The position numbers and the translations under genes are program-made. Of a stretch of DNA of 33,377 nt, positions 8,755 through 18,528 are shown piece after piece. The notes beneath the pieces were generated by a model that did not search any database, had not been told where the DNA came from, and was given only the letters and a program-made list of their open reading frames with translations. The DNA is from Beijerinckiaceae bacterium. GTDB lineage: Bacteria; Pseudomonadota; Alphaproteobacteria; Rhizobiales; Beijerinckiaceae. Location of the stretch: the NCBI GenBank assembly GCA_019747375.1, contig JAIEQX010000384.1, positions 1 to 33,377 of the forward strand. Reading direction: 5' to 3'. How positions within the stretch are numbered: position 1 is the first letter of the stretch; every line of letters begins with the position of its first letter.

Positions 8755-9254
8755 GACTCGCGCCAGCCGCCCCTGCGCGGCCCGGCGGCCCCGCGACCCG
8801 CGATAAGCCAATAGATCGTGCCGGCGACGACGCCTGTGAGAAACAGGATCAGGGCGATGTGGCTCTCGCCGGCCGTGATGCTGGCGCTGCGCTCGTTCAT
8901 CTTGCCGGCGCGCACGATCCACGGCATGGCGGCGGCCAGCACGCCGGTGGCTCCCGCATAGAAGAGATAGGCCTGCGCTTTGCCCACAGCCCCGACCAGC
9001 GCCACGATGGTGATCGGCAGGACGCAGATCAGCATGACGATGGTCCAGACCAGGTGAAACATGGCCGCAAGGGTTTCGTCAGGCGCATCGGCGCTTAGGA
9101 TCGCGGCGAAAATATCCATCCAGTGTTCGGGAGACATTCCGCCCGCGGCGGCGCGGACAAACGGGTCGAACAGGGTGGCGAGCGGCAGGAACACGAGGGC
9201 GGCCGCGCTGGCGCAAGCGAGGCCGAAAAGCGTGATTAAGGCGCGAGCGAACAT
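8742..9254 (-). CDS. Hypothetical integral membrane protein
   Basis: 170-aa ORF with four hydrophobic segments; C-terminus overlaps the thpR 3' end by 13 nt (convergent). Confidence 0.65.
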   Translation of the reverse strand: MFARALITLFGLACASAAALVFLPLATLFDPFVRAAAGGMSPEHWMDIFAAILSADAPDETLAAMFHLVWTIVMLICVLPITIVALVGAVGKAQAYLFYAGATGVLAAAMPWIVRAGKMNERSASITAGESHIALILFLTGVVAGTIYWLIAGRGAAGPRRGGWRESQPS

Positions 9255-9302
9255 GGGCCGTGTCTCGTGGAGATGAACCTGTCCAGCGCGACGAGGCGGG
9301 CG

Positions 9303-9881
9303 TCAGGGTTCGAGCACGGAGTCCCAATAGAGATAATCGACCCAGCTGTCATGCAGATAGTTGGGCGGAAACAGGCGGCCGTTCTGGTGCAGATCGTTGA
9401 CGGTCGGCTGAAACGGCATTCGGGCGGGCCACATGTGAACATCCGCCGGCAACCGGTCGCTCTTGCGCAGATTGCAGGTCGAACAGGCCGCCACGACATT
9501 TTCCCAGGTGGTCATGCCGCCTTTCGAACGCGGGATCACGTGGTCGAAGGTCAGGTCCTCGTGGGTGGAGCAATATTGGCAGGTGAAGCGATCGCGCAGG
9601 AAGACGTTGAACCGCGTAAAGGCCGGCTGGCGCGAGGGGCGCACGTAGGTCTTGAGCGATACGACGGAGGGAAGGCGCATCTCGAAATTCGGGCTGCGCA
9701 CCGTCTTGTCATATTGCGACACGATGTTCACGCGATCCAGGACGACAGCCTTGATGGCGTCCTGCCAGGACCAGAGCGAGAGGGGGTAATAGCTCAGCGG
9801 CCTGAAATCCGCATTGAGCACGAGCGCCGGACAGGAGTCCGGGGACACCGTAGGCTGGAAGTGAACCGTCAAACCGGACAC
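9303..9881 (-). CDS. HNH endonuclease family protein
   Basis: RDRFTCQYCSTHEDLTFDHVIPRSKGGMTTWENVVAACSTCNLRKSDR: CxxC...DHVIP...N...CxxCN HNH zinc-finger nuclease signature. Confidence 0.9.
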   Translation of the reverse strand: MSGLTVHFQPTVSPDSCPALVLNADFRPLSYYPLSLWSWQDAIKAVVLDRVNIVSQYDKTVRSPNFEMRLPSVVSLKTYVRPSRQPAFTRFNVFLRDRFTCQYCSTHEDLTFDHVIPRSKGGMTTWENVVAACSTCNLRKSDRLPADVHMWPARMPFQPTVNDLHQNGRLFPPNYLHDSWVDYLYWDSVLEP

Positions 9882-9969
9882 CTCTCGCAGGGTTGGCCCG
9901 GAAATTCCGGGCGGGATCTAACCTAGCGCAGAGAGTGTAGCGTCGGAATGACAGGCTTGTGAAGGCTTG

Positions 9970-9990
9970 AAAAGCGTTCGCGCCGCGAAC
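9970..9990 (-). terminator. Possible weak intrinsic terminator downstream of the hbd/etf genes
   Basis: Minus strand GTTCGCGgCGCGAAC followed by GCTTTTC; a second hairpin CGGGGC-GAC-GCCCCG lies at 10008-10022. Confidence 0.35.
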
Positions 9991-10038
9991 AAGCGTCGCA
10001 GCGCCGTCGGGGCGTCGCCCCGGAGCCGCGGATGAGCC

Positions 10039-10920
10039 TCAACGCGTAGGAACGGGCGTGCCGCTGCGGTAATCGTAAAAACCGCGCTGGGTCTTCCGGC
10101 CGAGCCAGCCCGCCTCGACATATTTCACCAGCAGCGGGCAGGGGCGGTATTTCGAATCCGCCAGCCCTTCGTGCAGGACCTGCATGACTGACAGGCAGGT
10201 GTCGAGGCCGATGAAATCGGCCAGCTGCAGCGGGCCCATCGGATGGTTCGCGCCCAGCCGCATGGCGGTGTCGATCGCGTCGACCGATCCGACGCCCTCG
10301 TAGAGCGTGTAGATCGCCTCGTTGATCATCGGCAACAGGATGCGGTTGACGATGAAGGCCGGGAAATCTTCCGAAACCGTCGCGGTCTTGCCGAGCCGGA
10401 GGATCAGGCCGCGGGCCGTCTCGAAGGTCGAATCCTCGGTCGCGATGCCGCGAATCAGCTCGACCAGCTGCATGCGCGGCACCGGGTTCATGAAATGAAT
10501 GCCGATGAAGCGCTCCGGACGATCGGTCACGGAGGCCAGACGCGTGATCGAGATCGACGACGTGTTGGAGGCGACCAGAGCTTCCGGCTTCAGTGCCTGG
10601 CACAGGCGCGTGAAAATCTTGCGCTTCACCTCCTCGTTCTCGGAGGCGGCCTCGATCACGATGTCGCAATCCGCGAAGGCTTCATAGGCGACCGCGGGCT
10701 GTATCAGCTCCATGGCGGCCTTGCGCTCGACGTCCGTCAGCTGGTCCTTGGCCTGCAGCTTCGCCAGGTTTCCGTTGATGGTGGCGAGCCCGGCGTTGAT
10801 CCGGTCCTCCGACACATCGTGCAGAAACACTTCGATGCCGGCCTGCGCGCAGACCTGGGCGATGCCGCTGCCCATCTGGCCGGCGCCGATCACGCCAAGT
10901 TTTCGAATTTCGATGCTCAT
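10039..10920 (-). CDS. 3-hydroxybutyryl-CoA dehydrogenase
   Basis: MSIEIRKLGVIGAGQMGSGIAQVCAQAGIEV (Rossmann), ERFIGIHFMNPVPRMQLVELIRG, GANHPMGPLQLADFIGLDT. Confidence 0.95.
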   Translation of the reverse strand: MSIEIRKLGVIGAGQMGSGIAQVCAQAGIEVFLHDVSEDRINAGLATINGNLAKLQAKDQLTDVERKAAMELIQPAVAYEAFADCDIVIEAASENEEVKRKIFTRLCQALKPEALVASNTSSISITRLASVTDRPERFIGIHFMNPVPRMQLVELIRGIATEDSTFETARGLILRLGKTATVSEDFPAFIVNRILLPMINEAIYTLYEGVGSVDAIDTAMRLGANHPMGPLQLADFIGLDTCLSVMQVLHEGLADSKYRPCPLLVKYVEAGWLGRKTQRGFYDYRSGTPVPTR

Positions 10921-10991
10921 GAGGTCCTGTCACTCGACCGGATGGAAGTGGCGCGATCATAGGGCATGATCGCGAGCCGTCCAGATGAACC

Positions 10992-11933
10992 TTACGCGCC
11001 CTTGCCCAATTCGTCGGCAAGCGCGGGAAGGAGGGTGAAAAGGTCGCCCACGAGACCGTAGTCGGCGACCTGGAAGATGGGCGCGTCCTCGTCCTTGTTG
11101 ATCGCCACGATCACCTTGGAGTCCTTCATGCCGGCGAGGTGCTGGATGGCGCCCGAAATGCCCACCGCGATGTACAGATCCGGCGCCACGACCTTGCCGG
11201 TCTGGCCGACCTGCCAGTCGTTGGGCGCGTAACCGGCGTCGACCGCGGCGCGCGATGCGCCCATGGCGGCGCCGAGGCGATCGGCGATCGGCTCGATATA
11301 GGTTTTGAAATTCTCGGCGTTCTGCATGGCGCGGCCGCCCGAGATGATGATCTTCGCCGATGTCAGCTCGGGCCGGTCGGATTTCGCCAGCGCCTCGCCC
11401 TTGAATGAGGACACGCCCGGATCGGCGGCCGGCGAGACGGCCTCGACCGACGCCGCGCCGCCCGCGCCTGTCGCCTGGAAGGCGGCGGTGCGCACGGTGA
11501 CGACTTTCTTGGCGTCGGTGGCCTGGACGGTCTGGATGGCGTTGCCGGCATAGACCGGGCGCTCGAACGTGTCGGGCGAGATCACCTTGGTGATCTCGGA
11601 CACCTGCATGACGTCGAGCAGGGCCGCCACCCGTGGCATGACGTTCTTGGCGGTCGATGTCGCGCCCGACAGGATCGCGTCATAGCCGCCCGCGATCGAG
11701 ACGATCAGCGCGGCGAGCGGCTCGGCCAGTCCGTGGCTGTAGATTTCGCCTTCGGCGGTCAGCACTTTCTCGACGCCGTCGAGCTGCGCGGCCGCCTGCG
11801 CGGCGGCGCCGACGTCTCCGCCCGCCACCAGAATGTGGATCGGGCCGCCGATCTCGCGGGCGGCGGTCAGCACCTTCGCGGTGGCGTCGCCGAGTTGGCC
11901 CTTGTTGATGTCAGCCAGTAGAAGCGTCGCCAT
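10992..11933 (-). CDS. etfA: Electron transfer flavoprotein subunit alpha
   Basis: [80 protein letters not shown]. Alternative GTG start at 11936 would give a GTGA overlap with the etfB stop. Confidence 0.95.
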   Translation of the reverse strand: MATLLLADINKGQLGDATAKVLTAAREIGGPIHILVAGGDVGAAAQAAAQLDGVEKVLTAEGEIYSHGLAEPLAALIVSIAGGYDAILSGATSTAKNVMPRVAALLDVMQVSEITKVISPDTFERPVYAGNAIQTVQATDAKKVVTVRTAAFQATGAGGAASVEAVSPAADPGVSSFKGEALAKSDRPELTSAKIIISGGRAMQNAENFKTYIEPIADRLGAAMGASRAAVDAGYAPNDWQVGQTGKVVAPDLYIAVGISGAIQHLAGMKDSKVIVAINKDEDAPIFQVADYGLVGDLFTLLPALADELGKGA

Positions 11934-12682
11934 CACAGCACTCCTGCTTCGTTCTTCAGTTTCGACACGAGTTCGGCGACGTCGGCGACTTTCACGCCCG
12001 ACTTGCGGCCTGGCGGCTCAGCGGTCTTCAGCACCTTGAGGCGCTGGGCGATATCGACGCCGTAATCGGCGGGCGACTTTTCATCGATGGGCTTCTTCTT
12101 CGCCTTCATGATGTTGGGCAGCGAGGCGTAGCGCGGCTCGTTGAGACGCAGATCCGTCGTCACGACGGCGGGAAGTTTCAGCGACACCGTCTGCAGTCCG
12201 CCATCGACCTCGCGCGTCACATCGACAGTCGCGTCGGCGATCTCGACCTTCGAGGCGAAGGTGCCCTGGCCCCAGCCCAAAAGCGCCGCCAGCATCTGTC
12301 CGGTCTGGTTGCAATCGTCGTCGATCGCCTGCTTGCCCATGATGACGAGGCCGGGCTGTTCGGCGTCGACGATCGCCTTCAGCAATTTGGCGACCGCCAG
12401 CGGCTCCACGACGCCGTCGGTCTTCACCAGAATGCCGCGATCGGCGCCCATTGCGAGTCCGGTGCGGATCGTCTCCGCAGCCTGGGCGGGTCCGATCGAC
12501 ACGACGACGACTTCGGTCGCCTTGCCGGCCTCTTTCAGCCGCAAGGCTTCCTCGACGGCGATTTCATCGAACGGATTCATCGACATCTTGACGTTGGCGA
12601 GCTCCACGCCCGAGCCGTCCGACTTGACGCGGATCTTGACGTTGTAGTCGACCACCCGCTTGACCGGGACCAGAAGCTTCAT
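11933..12682 (-). CDS. etfB: Electron transfer flavoprotein subunit beta
   Basis: [76 protein letters not shown]. Confidence 0.95.
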   Translation of the reverse strand: MKLLVPVKRVVDYNVKIRVKSDGSGVELANVKMSMNPFDEIAVEEALRLKEAGKATEVVVVSIGPAQAAETIRTGLAMGADRGILVKTDGVVEPLAVAKLLKAIVDAEQPGLVIMGKQAIDDDCNQTGQMLAALLGWGQGTFASKVEIADATVDVTREVDGGLQTVSLKLPAVVTTDLRLNEPRYASLPNIMKAKKKPIDEKSPADYGVDIAQRLKVLKTAEPPGRKSGVKVADVAELVSKLKNEAGVL

Positions 12683-12772
12683 GTCGGAACTCCCTGAACC
12701 TGAACGTCTACGCAAGCGGGCGTCGGATCGCTCGGGATTTTGGCGCGCTGATGCGCAAGATGAGCTGGGGTT

Positions 12773-12801
12773 TTGGTAATGATCGGCCCCCTGTCCGTCA
12801 A
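12773..12801 (-). promoter_or_regulatory. Putative sigma70-type promoter for etfBA
   Basis: Minus strand TTGACG (12801-12796) - 17 nt - TACCAA (12778-12773) in the etfB upstream intergenic region. Confidence 0.35.
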
Positions 12802-12842
12802 CTCAACGAAAGAATTGCGCAGACGGTCGGCGCTCGCGCGGT

Positions 12843-13532
12843 TCATGCGTTGCGATCTCCGAACAAGGGCACGTCGCGGCGCTTGAGAAAGGGCGTGAGA
12901 ACCGCGCCCGCCGCCATGCCGCCGACATGGGCCCACCAGCCGACGCCCGCGTCGGCGCTGAACAGGGCGGAGCCGAGCTGAAACAGGATCCAGGCGCCGA
13001 TCAGCCAGACCGCGCGGATGCGCAGCGGCAGCCAGGCGAACACGAGGCCCAGCACATTGACGCGCGGATAGAGCATCAGATAGGCGACGACGACGCCCGA
13101 CACCGCCCCGGACGCGCCGATCAGCGGCGCCTGCGACTCGGGGGCCATCCAGCCATAGGCGAGCGCCGCCGCAGCGCCGCACGCGAGATAGAAGAAGAAA
13201 AACCGCAACGACCCCATGGCGTCTTCGACATTGTCGCCGAAGACAAAGAGAAACAGCATGTTTCCGGCGATATGCGCGAAGCCGGCGTGCAGGAACATGC
13301 TCGTCAGCAACGTCAGTTCCGGCGCCACGACGCTGAGATCCGGCGACAGGAAGGCCGAGCCGAACAGAACCGCGGGAATGAATCCGAACCCCAGATCGAT
13401 GCGCTGCGTGTCGCCGAGAATGCCCAGCAGCGCCGCGAGATATAGCGCGATATTGACGGCCAGAAGGGATTTGGTGGCGAACGGGTAGCGGATGTGATGC
13501 AGGGCGACGCCGTCGTGGATCGGAATGAACAT
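12843..13532 (-). CDS. Rhomboid family intramembrane serine protease
   Basis: FLHAGFAHIAGNMLFLFVFGDNVEDAMG, LIGASGAVSGVVVAYLMLYPR (catalytic GASG), WWAHVGGMAAGAVL. Confidence 0.94.
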   Translation of the reverse strand: MFIPIHDGVALHHIRYPFATKSLLAVNIALYLAALLGILGDTQRIDLGFGFIPAVLFGSAFLSPDLSVVAPELTLLTSMFLHAGFAHIAGNMLFLFVFGDNVEDAMGSLRFFFFYLACGAAAALAYGWMAPESQAPLIGASGAVSGVVVAYLMLYPRVNVLGLVFAWLPLRIRAVWLIGAWILFQLGSALFSADAGVGWWAHVGGMAAGAVLTPFLKRRDVPLFGDRNA

Positions 13533-13551
13533 CGCCGTCTCCCGCCGGGCC

Positions 13552-14133
13552 TCAGCGATTCTGGCCCGGGACCCAGAGGACGTCGCCGGCGCCGCGCTTG
13601 TTGACGTAACGCGAGGCGACGAACAGGAAATCGGACAGGCGGTTGACGTATTTGATCGCCGGCTCGCCGACGATTTCGCCGGGTTGCGCCGCCAGCTGGA
13701 CGATCAGCCGTTCGGCGCGACGGCTCACCGTGCGCGACAGATGCAGGGCGGCGGCGGTCGGGGTTCCGCCGGGCAGCACGAAGGAGCGCAGCGGCGCGAG
13801 CTCGGCGTTGAGCTGGTCGATCTCGCGTTCGAGCCGGTCGACCTGCGACTGCAGCATGCGCAGCGGCTCCCATTCGGGCTTCACGCCGGTGTCGGGCGTG
13901 CAGAGATCCGCGCCGAGGTCGAACAGGTCGTTCTGGATGCGCCCCAGCATGGCGTCGAGCGCGGCGTCCTCCGTCGCGCATGTCAGGCGGGCGAGGCCGA
14001 GCGTCGCATTGGTCTCGTCGACGGTCCCGTAAGCCTCGACGCGCAGGTCATATTTGGCGCGGCGCTCGCCGGTGCCGAGCGCGGTCGTGCCGTCGTCGCC
14101 CGTGCGCGTGTAGATGCGGTTGAGAATGACCAT
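13552..14133 (-). CDS. Cob(I)yrinic acid a,c-diamide / cob(I)alamin adenosyltransferase, PduO type
   Basis: YTRTGDDGTTALGTGERRAKYDLRVEAYGTVDETNATLGLAR and SRTVSRRAERLIVQLA, NRLSDFLFVASRYVN. Confidence 0.93.
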   Translation of the reverse strand: MVILNRIYTRTGDDGTTALGTGERRAKYDLRVEAYGTVDETNATLGLARLTCATEDAALDAMLGRIQNDLFDLGADLCTPDTGVKPEWEPLRMLQSQVDRLEREIDQLNAELAPLRSFVLPGGTPTAAALHLSRTVSRRAERLIVQLAAQPGEIVGEPAIKYVNRLSDFLFVASRYVNKRGAGDVLWVPGQNR

Positions 14134-14152
14134 GGAAAACTCCGGAATTCGA

Positions 14153-14344
14153 TCAGCTGCGCAGCCAGAGCACGCCCATGATGATCACGATAGCGAAGAA
14201 TTGCAGCCCGACGCGCCAGCGCATGAGTTTCTGCGAAAGATTGGGGCTGCCGCCCCGCATCATGTTGACGAGGCCGAGCAGCAGCACGATGGCGACCGCC
14301 CCGACCGCGACGGCGACGAGCAGACTGGAGGTGGAATTCGACAT
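14153..14344 (-). CDS. Small two-TM protein, HIG1-domain/twin transmembrane type
   Basis: 63-aa ORF: two hydrophobic helices flanking a basic loop NLSQKLMRWRVGLQFFAIVIIM, resembling the HIG1 (QxxMRxRVxxQ) loop. Confidence 0.7.
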   Translation of the reverse strand: MSNSTSSLLVAVAVGAVAIVLLLGLVNMMRGGSPNLSQKLMRWRVGLQFFAIVIIMGVLWLRS

Positions 14345-14474
14345 GGGAGCCCGATCAGCGATCCGGTCGCCCGGACATGGCGGCCTCGACCCGTGGAGTT
14401 TGAGCTCCCGGAATTAGGGCCCCGCCGCGCGTCCGGCAAGGGCGCGCAGCGACGCAGGCCGGCCCGAGCCGACA

Positions 14475-17135
14475 TCAGTACCGGCGCAGGAGGCGCTCCA
14501 GATAGTCGAGCTCCTCGCGCGGGCGCGACGGGTCGCTGAGCCGGCGGCGCAATTCCTCCAGCACGCGCTGGGCGCGCTCGGCCGCCGGGACGCCGAGCGG
14601 ATCGTAGCGGCTCTGAGGGTTGTAGCTGCGATCGCGCGACTCGCGGCCCAGCGGATCGGGGTTGGGGGCGTTGCGGCCCTGGCGCATCGGGCCGTTGGGA
14701 TCGCCCGGGCCGGGACCCGCCTGGCCTTCGCCGGGTTCATTGCCCTGTTGCATCTGCTGCGCCATGGACTGGGCGCCCTTGCGCAGGCCTTCCAGCGCGC
14801 GGCCCTGAGCGTCCACGGCCTTGTCCTGGCCCTGCCCGCCTTCGCCGAGACCCTGTTCGGCGTCCTTCATGGCCTGCTCGGCCTCGTCGAATCCCTGCTC
14901 GCCCGGCATGCCGAGCTGCTTCATGCGGCGCTGCAATTGCTCGAGGCGCTGGCGGAGCGCTTCCTGCCGGCGCTGCAGCTCCTCGGGACTCTGTCCCTGC
15001 TGGCCCTGCTGCTGCTCGCCGCCTTCACCCTGTTCGCCGGGCTGCTGCTGCTGCTGGCCGCGGCGCTGCTGGTTCTGCGAGCGCTGGCGGTTCTGGAACG
15101 TCTGGTCGCGCAGCTGCTGCTGTTCGCGGGTCAGGCGGTCCAGCTCGTTCAGCTGGCGGTTCATCTCCCGCTGGGCGTTCTCCTGCGGGCCGTTGCGGCG
15201 GGCGCTGCGCAGGTTTTCCATCATGCGCTGCAGCTGATCGAGCATGCGCTGCGCGTCCGCCATGTTTCCGGAGCGGGCCATTTCCTCCATGCGGTCGAGC
15301 ATGGATTGCAGGTCGCGCGGCGTCAGCGTCATGGTCGGCTGATTGTTGTCGGCCTGCTGCTGATCCTGGTTCTGCTGGTCGCGCATCTGCTGTTCGGCGA
15401 ATTCCTGGATGAACTTGTCCAGCGCGGCGCGCAGCTGGTCCATCAGGCGCTTGATTTCGTCCGGCGAGGCGCCGCGTTCGAGCGCTTCGCGCAATTGCTG
15501 CTGGGCGGCGCGCAGATCGCGCTCGGCCTGCGAAAGATCGCCTTCTTCAAGGCGAAGCGCCATTTCCCACATGAGATCGGCGACATCGAGCAGCTGCGCA
15601 TCGGTGCGGGCGAGGCGCAGACGCTGCCAGATCGTGCGCAGACCCAGATAGATTCCGCTCGGAATGGCGAAGCGGTCCGGCTCGAACGCCAGGGCCTCCA
15701 TGGCGATCTGAACGCGGCGGCGGTCGTCCGGCGCGAGCACCAGATTGCGGCGCTGCTCGACGATGGCGCGCGCCAGCGGCTTCACGAAGGTGCGCTGCGG
15801 CAGCGTCATTTCGACGGCTTCGCTCAGGCCTTCATTGCCGCCTTCGTCGCGGGCCAACAGCGTCATGCTGACGCGCGCGCCGGCCCATGGATGTTCGGAA
15901 AGATCGCCCGTGGTCTCGCCTTCGCCCATGCCGCCCGGCGCGGAGGGAAGGGCCAGCACCATTTTCGGCGGCTCGACGAGCGAGCGCCCCGTGACCGCGC
16001 GGCCGTTGATCATCGGCTTGGCGAAGCCGGCCTCGGCGCCGATGATTCCGTAATCGTCCTCGACGTTATAGGCGATCGTCAATGCGCCGCGGGCGTTGGA
16101 CTTCGGCTCGCCCCGCACCGCAATGGCGGGCGGCCTGTCCGGCACGGCCGCGATGTCGTAGCTCGCCAGCACGTCGCCGAACCGGCGCAGCACGAGCTTG
16201 CCGTCGCCGCGCAGCGACCAGCGGTGTTCTTCATCGGAGGCGGCTGCGGGGCGGGGCGGCGGCGCATCGGCGCGAATCGCTACCTTGCCGGCGGCCGTCT
16301 CGTCAGGCTTGACGGCCTGCAGCCCGCCCTCGACCTGAACGGTGACGCCCGCCTGCGACGACGCCCGGACGACGATGACCGAGCCGGCGGGCGCCTGCGG
16401 CCGGCGCGTTTCCGCGCTTTCGGCGTCGAGCCCGGCCTTGAGCAGGATCGGGGGACGGCCCGTATAGGCGGGCGGATCGATCCAGGCGTCCAGGCGGAAG
16501 CCCTGCGCCTGCACGGGCGCGGAGCGCCAGTCGAAAGCCGCCAGAACGCGGGCGTATTTTTCCGGCCCGGCGATGAAGCCGGCCCCCACCAGCGCGATCA
16601 GGGCGGCGGCGCGCAGCGCGAAGCGATCGTGCTCGACCATCCGGGGCTTGGGAGACGCAACCTTGAGCGCCCCGATCGTGCGCTCGGCGCGCTGGACATG
16701 CAGGTCCCAGAGCGCCCGCGTGGCAGGGTCGCCGCCATCATTGGCGAGACGGTCCTCGATCGCCGAAACGGGGCGGTGCGGCAGGCCCGAATCACGGTCC
16801 AGGCGCTTCAGGTTTTCGGCGCGGGTCGGAGTGCGAAACAGCGCGAGGCGGAAGATCGCGGCCCCGGCCAGCAGGGCGAAGACTGCGACGCCCGCCATGC
16901 GCAGCCAGCGCGGCGACGCCACCCAAAGGCCCGCCCACGACACGGCCAGGAAGATCGCCAGAAGGGTCAGAATGGGGACGATGGCGGGCCACAGCCGCTC
17001 CCAGCTGATGGCTGCGCCGGCGCGACGCGCCAGCCGATCGAGCGCCCCGCGCGGGTCCGGGCGTTCCGAACGGCCGCGACCGTCGCCACCGCCGCGATCC
17101 TCGTCCTGGCTGTGCTGGCCCCGTCGGTCCGTCAC
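14475..17135 (-). CDS. TIGR02302/DUF4175 family membrane protein with long Q-rich C-terminal region
   Basis: 886-aa ORF with N-terminal TM segments and Q/R-rich coiled-coil-like C-terminal half (RREEQQQLRD..QQQRRGQQQQQPGEQGEGGEQQQGQQ). Family assignment from recalled architecture and location next to lysA. Confidence 0.8.
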   Translation of the reverse strand: MTDRRGQHSQDEDRGGGDGRGRSERPDPRGALDRLARRAGAAISWERLWPAIVPILTLLAIFLAVSWAGLWVASPRWLRMAGVAVFALLAGAAIFRLALFRTPTRAENLKRLDRDSGLPHRPVSAIEDRLANDGGDPATRALWDLHVQRAERTIGALKVASPKPRMVEHDRFALRAAALIALVGAGFIAGPEKYARVLAAFDWRSAPVQAQGFRLDAWIDPPAYTGRPPILLKAGLDAESAETRRPQAPAGSVIVVRASSQAGVTVQVEGGLQAVKPDETAAGKVAIRADAPPPRPAAASDEEHRWSLRGDGKLVLRRFGDVLASYDIAAVPDRPPAIAVRGEPKSNARGALTIAYNVEDDYGIIGAEAGFAKPMINGRAVTGRSLVEPPKMVLALPSAPGGMGEGETTGDLSEHPWAGARVSMTLLARDEGGNEGLSEAVEMTLPQRTFVKPLARAIVEQRRNLVLAPDDRRRVQIAMEALAFEPDRFAIPSGIYLGLRTIWQRLRLARTDAQLLDVADLMWEMALRLEEGDLSQAERDLRAAQQQLREALERGASPDEIKRLMDQLRAALDKFIQEFAEQQMRDQQNQDQQQADNNQPTMTLTPRDLQSMLDRMEEMARSGNMADAQRMLDQLQRMMENLRSARRNGPQENAQREMNRQLNELDRLTREQQQLRDQTFQNRQRSQNQQRRGQQQQQPGEQGEGGEQQQGQQGQSPEELQRRQEALRQRLEQLQRRMKQLGMPGEQGFDEAEQAMKDAEQGLGEGGQGQDKAVDAQGRALEGLRKGAQSMAQQMQQGNEPGEGQAGPGPGDPNGPMRQGRNAPNPDPLGRESRDRSYNPQSRYDPLGVPAAERAQRVLEELRRRLSDPSRPREELDYLERLLRRY

Positions 17136-17240
17136 GCGGCTCTCCCTGGTCCGTCATGGATCCGTCAGGCCGAACCTAACACGGCTCCACAGGCAATCCA
17201 GCGCCACGTCGACGCCGCCTGATCACATGATCGGAGCCTG

Positions 17241-18512
17241 TCAGTCGAGCCACGGCGGAATTTTGTCGAGACCGATCAAAACTTCGTAACTCGTGCGCGG
17301 GCGAACCACTGCGAAGCGGTCGTGGTCCACGAGGACTTCCGGCACGAGCAGCCGCGAATTGTAGGTGCCGGCCTGAACCGCCCCATAGGCGCCCGCCGAC
17401 ATGACGGCCAGAAGATCGCCGGCTTTCGGCTCGGCCATCTCGCGGCCCTGCGCCAGATAATCGCCGGTTTCACAGACGGGCCCGACGATGTCGGCGGTGA
17501 TGCGCCGCGCATCCGGCGCGGGCTCCAAGACGGGTTTCACGTCGTGATGGGCTTCGTAGAGCGTCGGGCGGATGAGGTCGTTCATCGCGGCGTCGACGAT
17601 CACGAAGGTCCGGCCCTCGCCGGATTTCACATAGATCACCTCGGTGACCAGAACGCCGGCGTTGCCGACCAGCAGACGCCCGGGTTCGAACACCAGCTTG
17701 CAGCCCAGTCCGCCGACATGGCGACGGACGATCTCGGCGTAGCGTTCGGGGTGATAGCTGTCCGGGTCGTCGGTCTCCCGGTAAGGAATGCCGAGCCCGC
17801 CGCCGAGATCGATGTGATGGATCCGGTGGCCATCGGCGCGCAGGTCGCCGACAAATTCCGCCAGCAGCGCGAAGGCGTCGTCGAAAGGCTGGAGATCGGT
17901 GATCTGCGAGCCGATATGCATGTCGACGCCCGCGACGTCGAGACCCGGCAGGGCGGCCGCATGGGCGTAGACTTCCCGCGCCCGCGAGAGTGGAATGCCG
18001 AATTTGTTCTCCGACTTGCCGGTCGAAATCTTGGCGTGCGTCCGGGCGTCGACGTCCGGATTGACCCGGATGGAAATCGGCGCCCTGACGCCGCGCGCCG
18101 CCGCGATGGCCGAAATCGCCTGCAGCTCGGGCTCGGATTCCACGTTGAAGCAGAAGATTTTCGCATCGAGCCCCAGGGCTATCTCGCGCGCCGTCTTGCC
18201 GACGCCCGAGAAGGTGATGCGTTCGCCCGGCACGCCGGCCGCGAGGGCGCGGCGCAATTCGCCTTCAGACACCACGTCCATGCCGGCGCCGAGCCTGGCG
18301 AGCGTCCGGAGCACCGCCTGGTTGGAATTCGCCTTCATGGCGAAGCACACCATCGCGTCCATGCCGGCGAAGGCCTGCGAGAAAACCTCGTAATGGCGCG
18401 TCAGCGTGGCGCGCGAATAGCAATAGAACGGCGTGCCGACCTCGCGCGCGATCTCGCGCAGGTCGATGTCCTCGGCATGGAACACGCCGTCGCGATAGTC
18501 GAAATGACGCAT
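17241..18512 (-). CDS. lysA: Diaminopimelate decarboxylase
   Basis: TPFYCYSRATLTRHY, AMKANSNQAVLRTLARLGAGMDVVSEGEL, HIGSQITDL, GGGLGIPY, EPGRLLVGNAGVL, CETGDYLA. Start MRHFDYRDG at 18512. Confidence 0.96.
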   Translation of the reverse strand: MRHFDYRDGVFHAEDIDLREIAREVGTPFYCYSRATLTRHYEVFSQAFAGMDAMVCFAMKANSNQAVLRTLARLGAGMDVVSEGELRRALAAGVPGERITFSGVGKTAREIALGLDAKIFCFNVESEPELQAISAIAAARGVRAPISIRVNPDVDARTHAKISTGKSENKFGIPLSRAREVYAHAAALPGLDVAGVDMHIGSQITDLQPFDDAFALLAEFVGDLRADGHRIHHIDLGGGLGIPYRETDDPDSYHPERYAEIVRRHVGGLGCKLVFEPGRLLVGNAGVLVTEVIYVKSGEGRTFVIVDAAMNDLIRPTLYEAHHDVKPVLEPAPDARRITADIVGPVCETGDYLAQGREMAEPKAGDLLAVMSAGAYGAVQAGTYNSRLLVPEVLVDHDRFAVVRPRTSYEVLIGLDKIPPWLD

Positions 18513-18528
18513 GTCGGGTCCGGCTCGT

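Noticed and set aside
14990-15400. CTG/CAG-rich stretch as a tandem repeat or CRISPR-like array
   Set aside because: Irregular and explained by Gln/Leu-type codon usage in the Q-rich part of the DUF4175 coding sequence; no repeat-spacer regularity.
14748-17222. 824-aa plus-strand ORF
   Set aside because: Exactly antisense to the DUF4175 gene; composition (L/A/H/R-rich, low complexity) is typical of a GC-rich shadow ORF.
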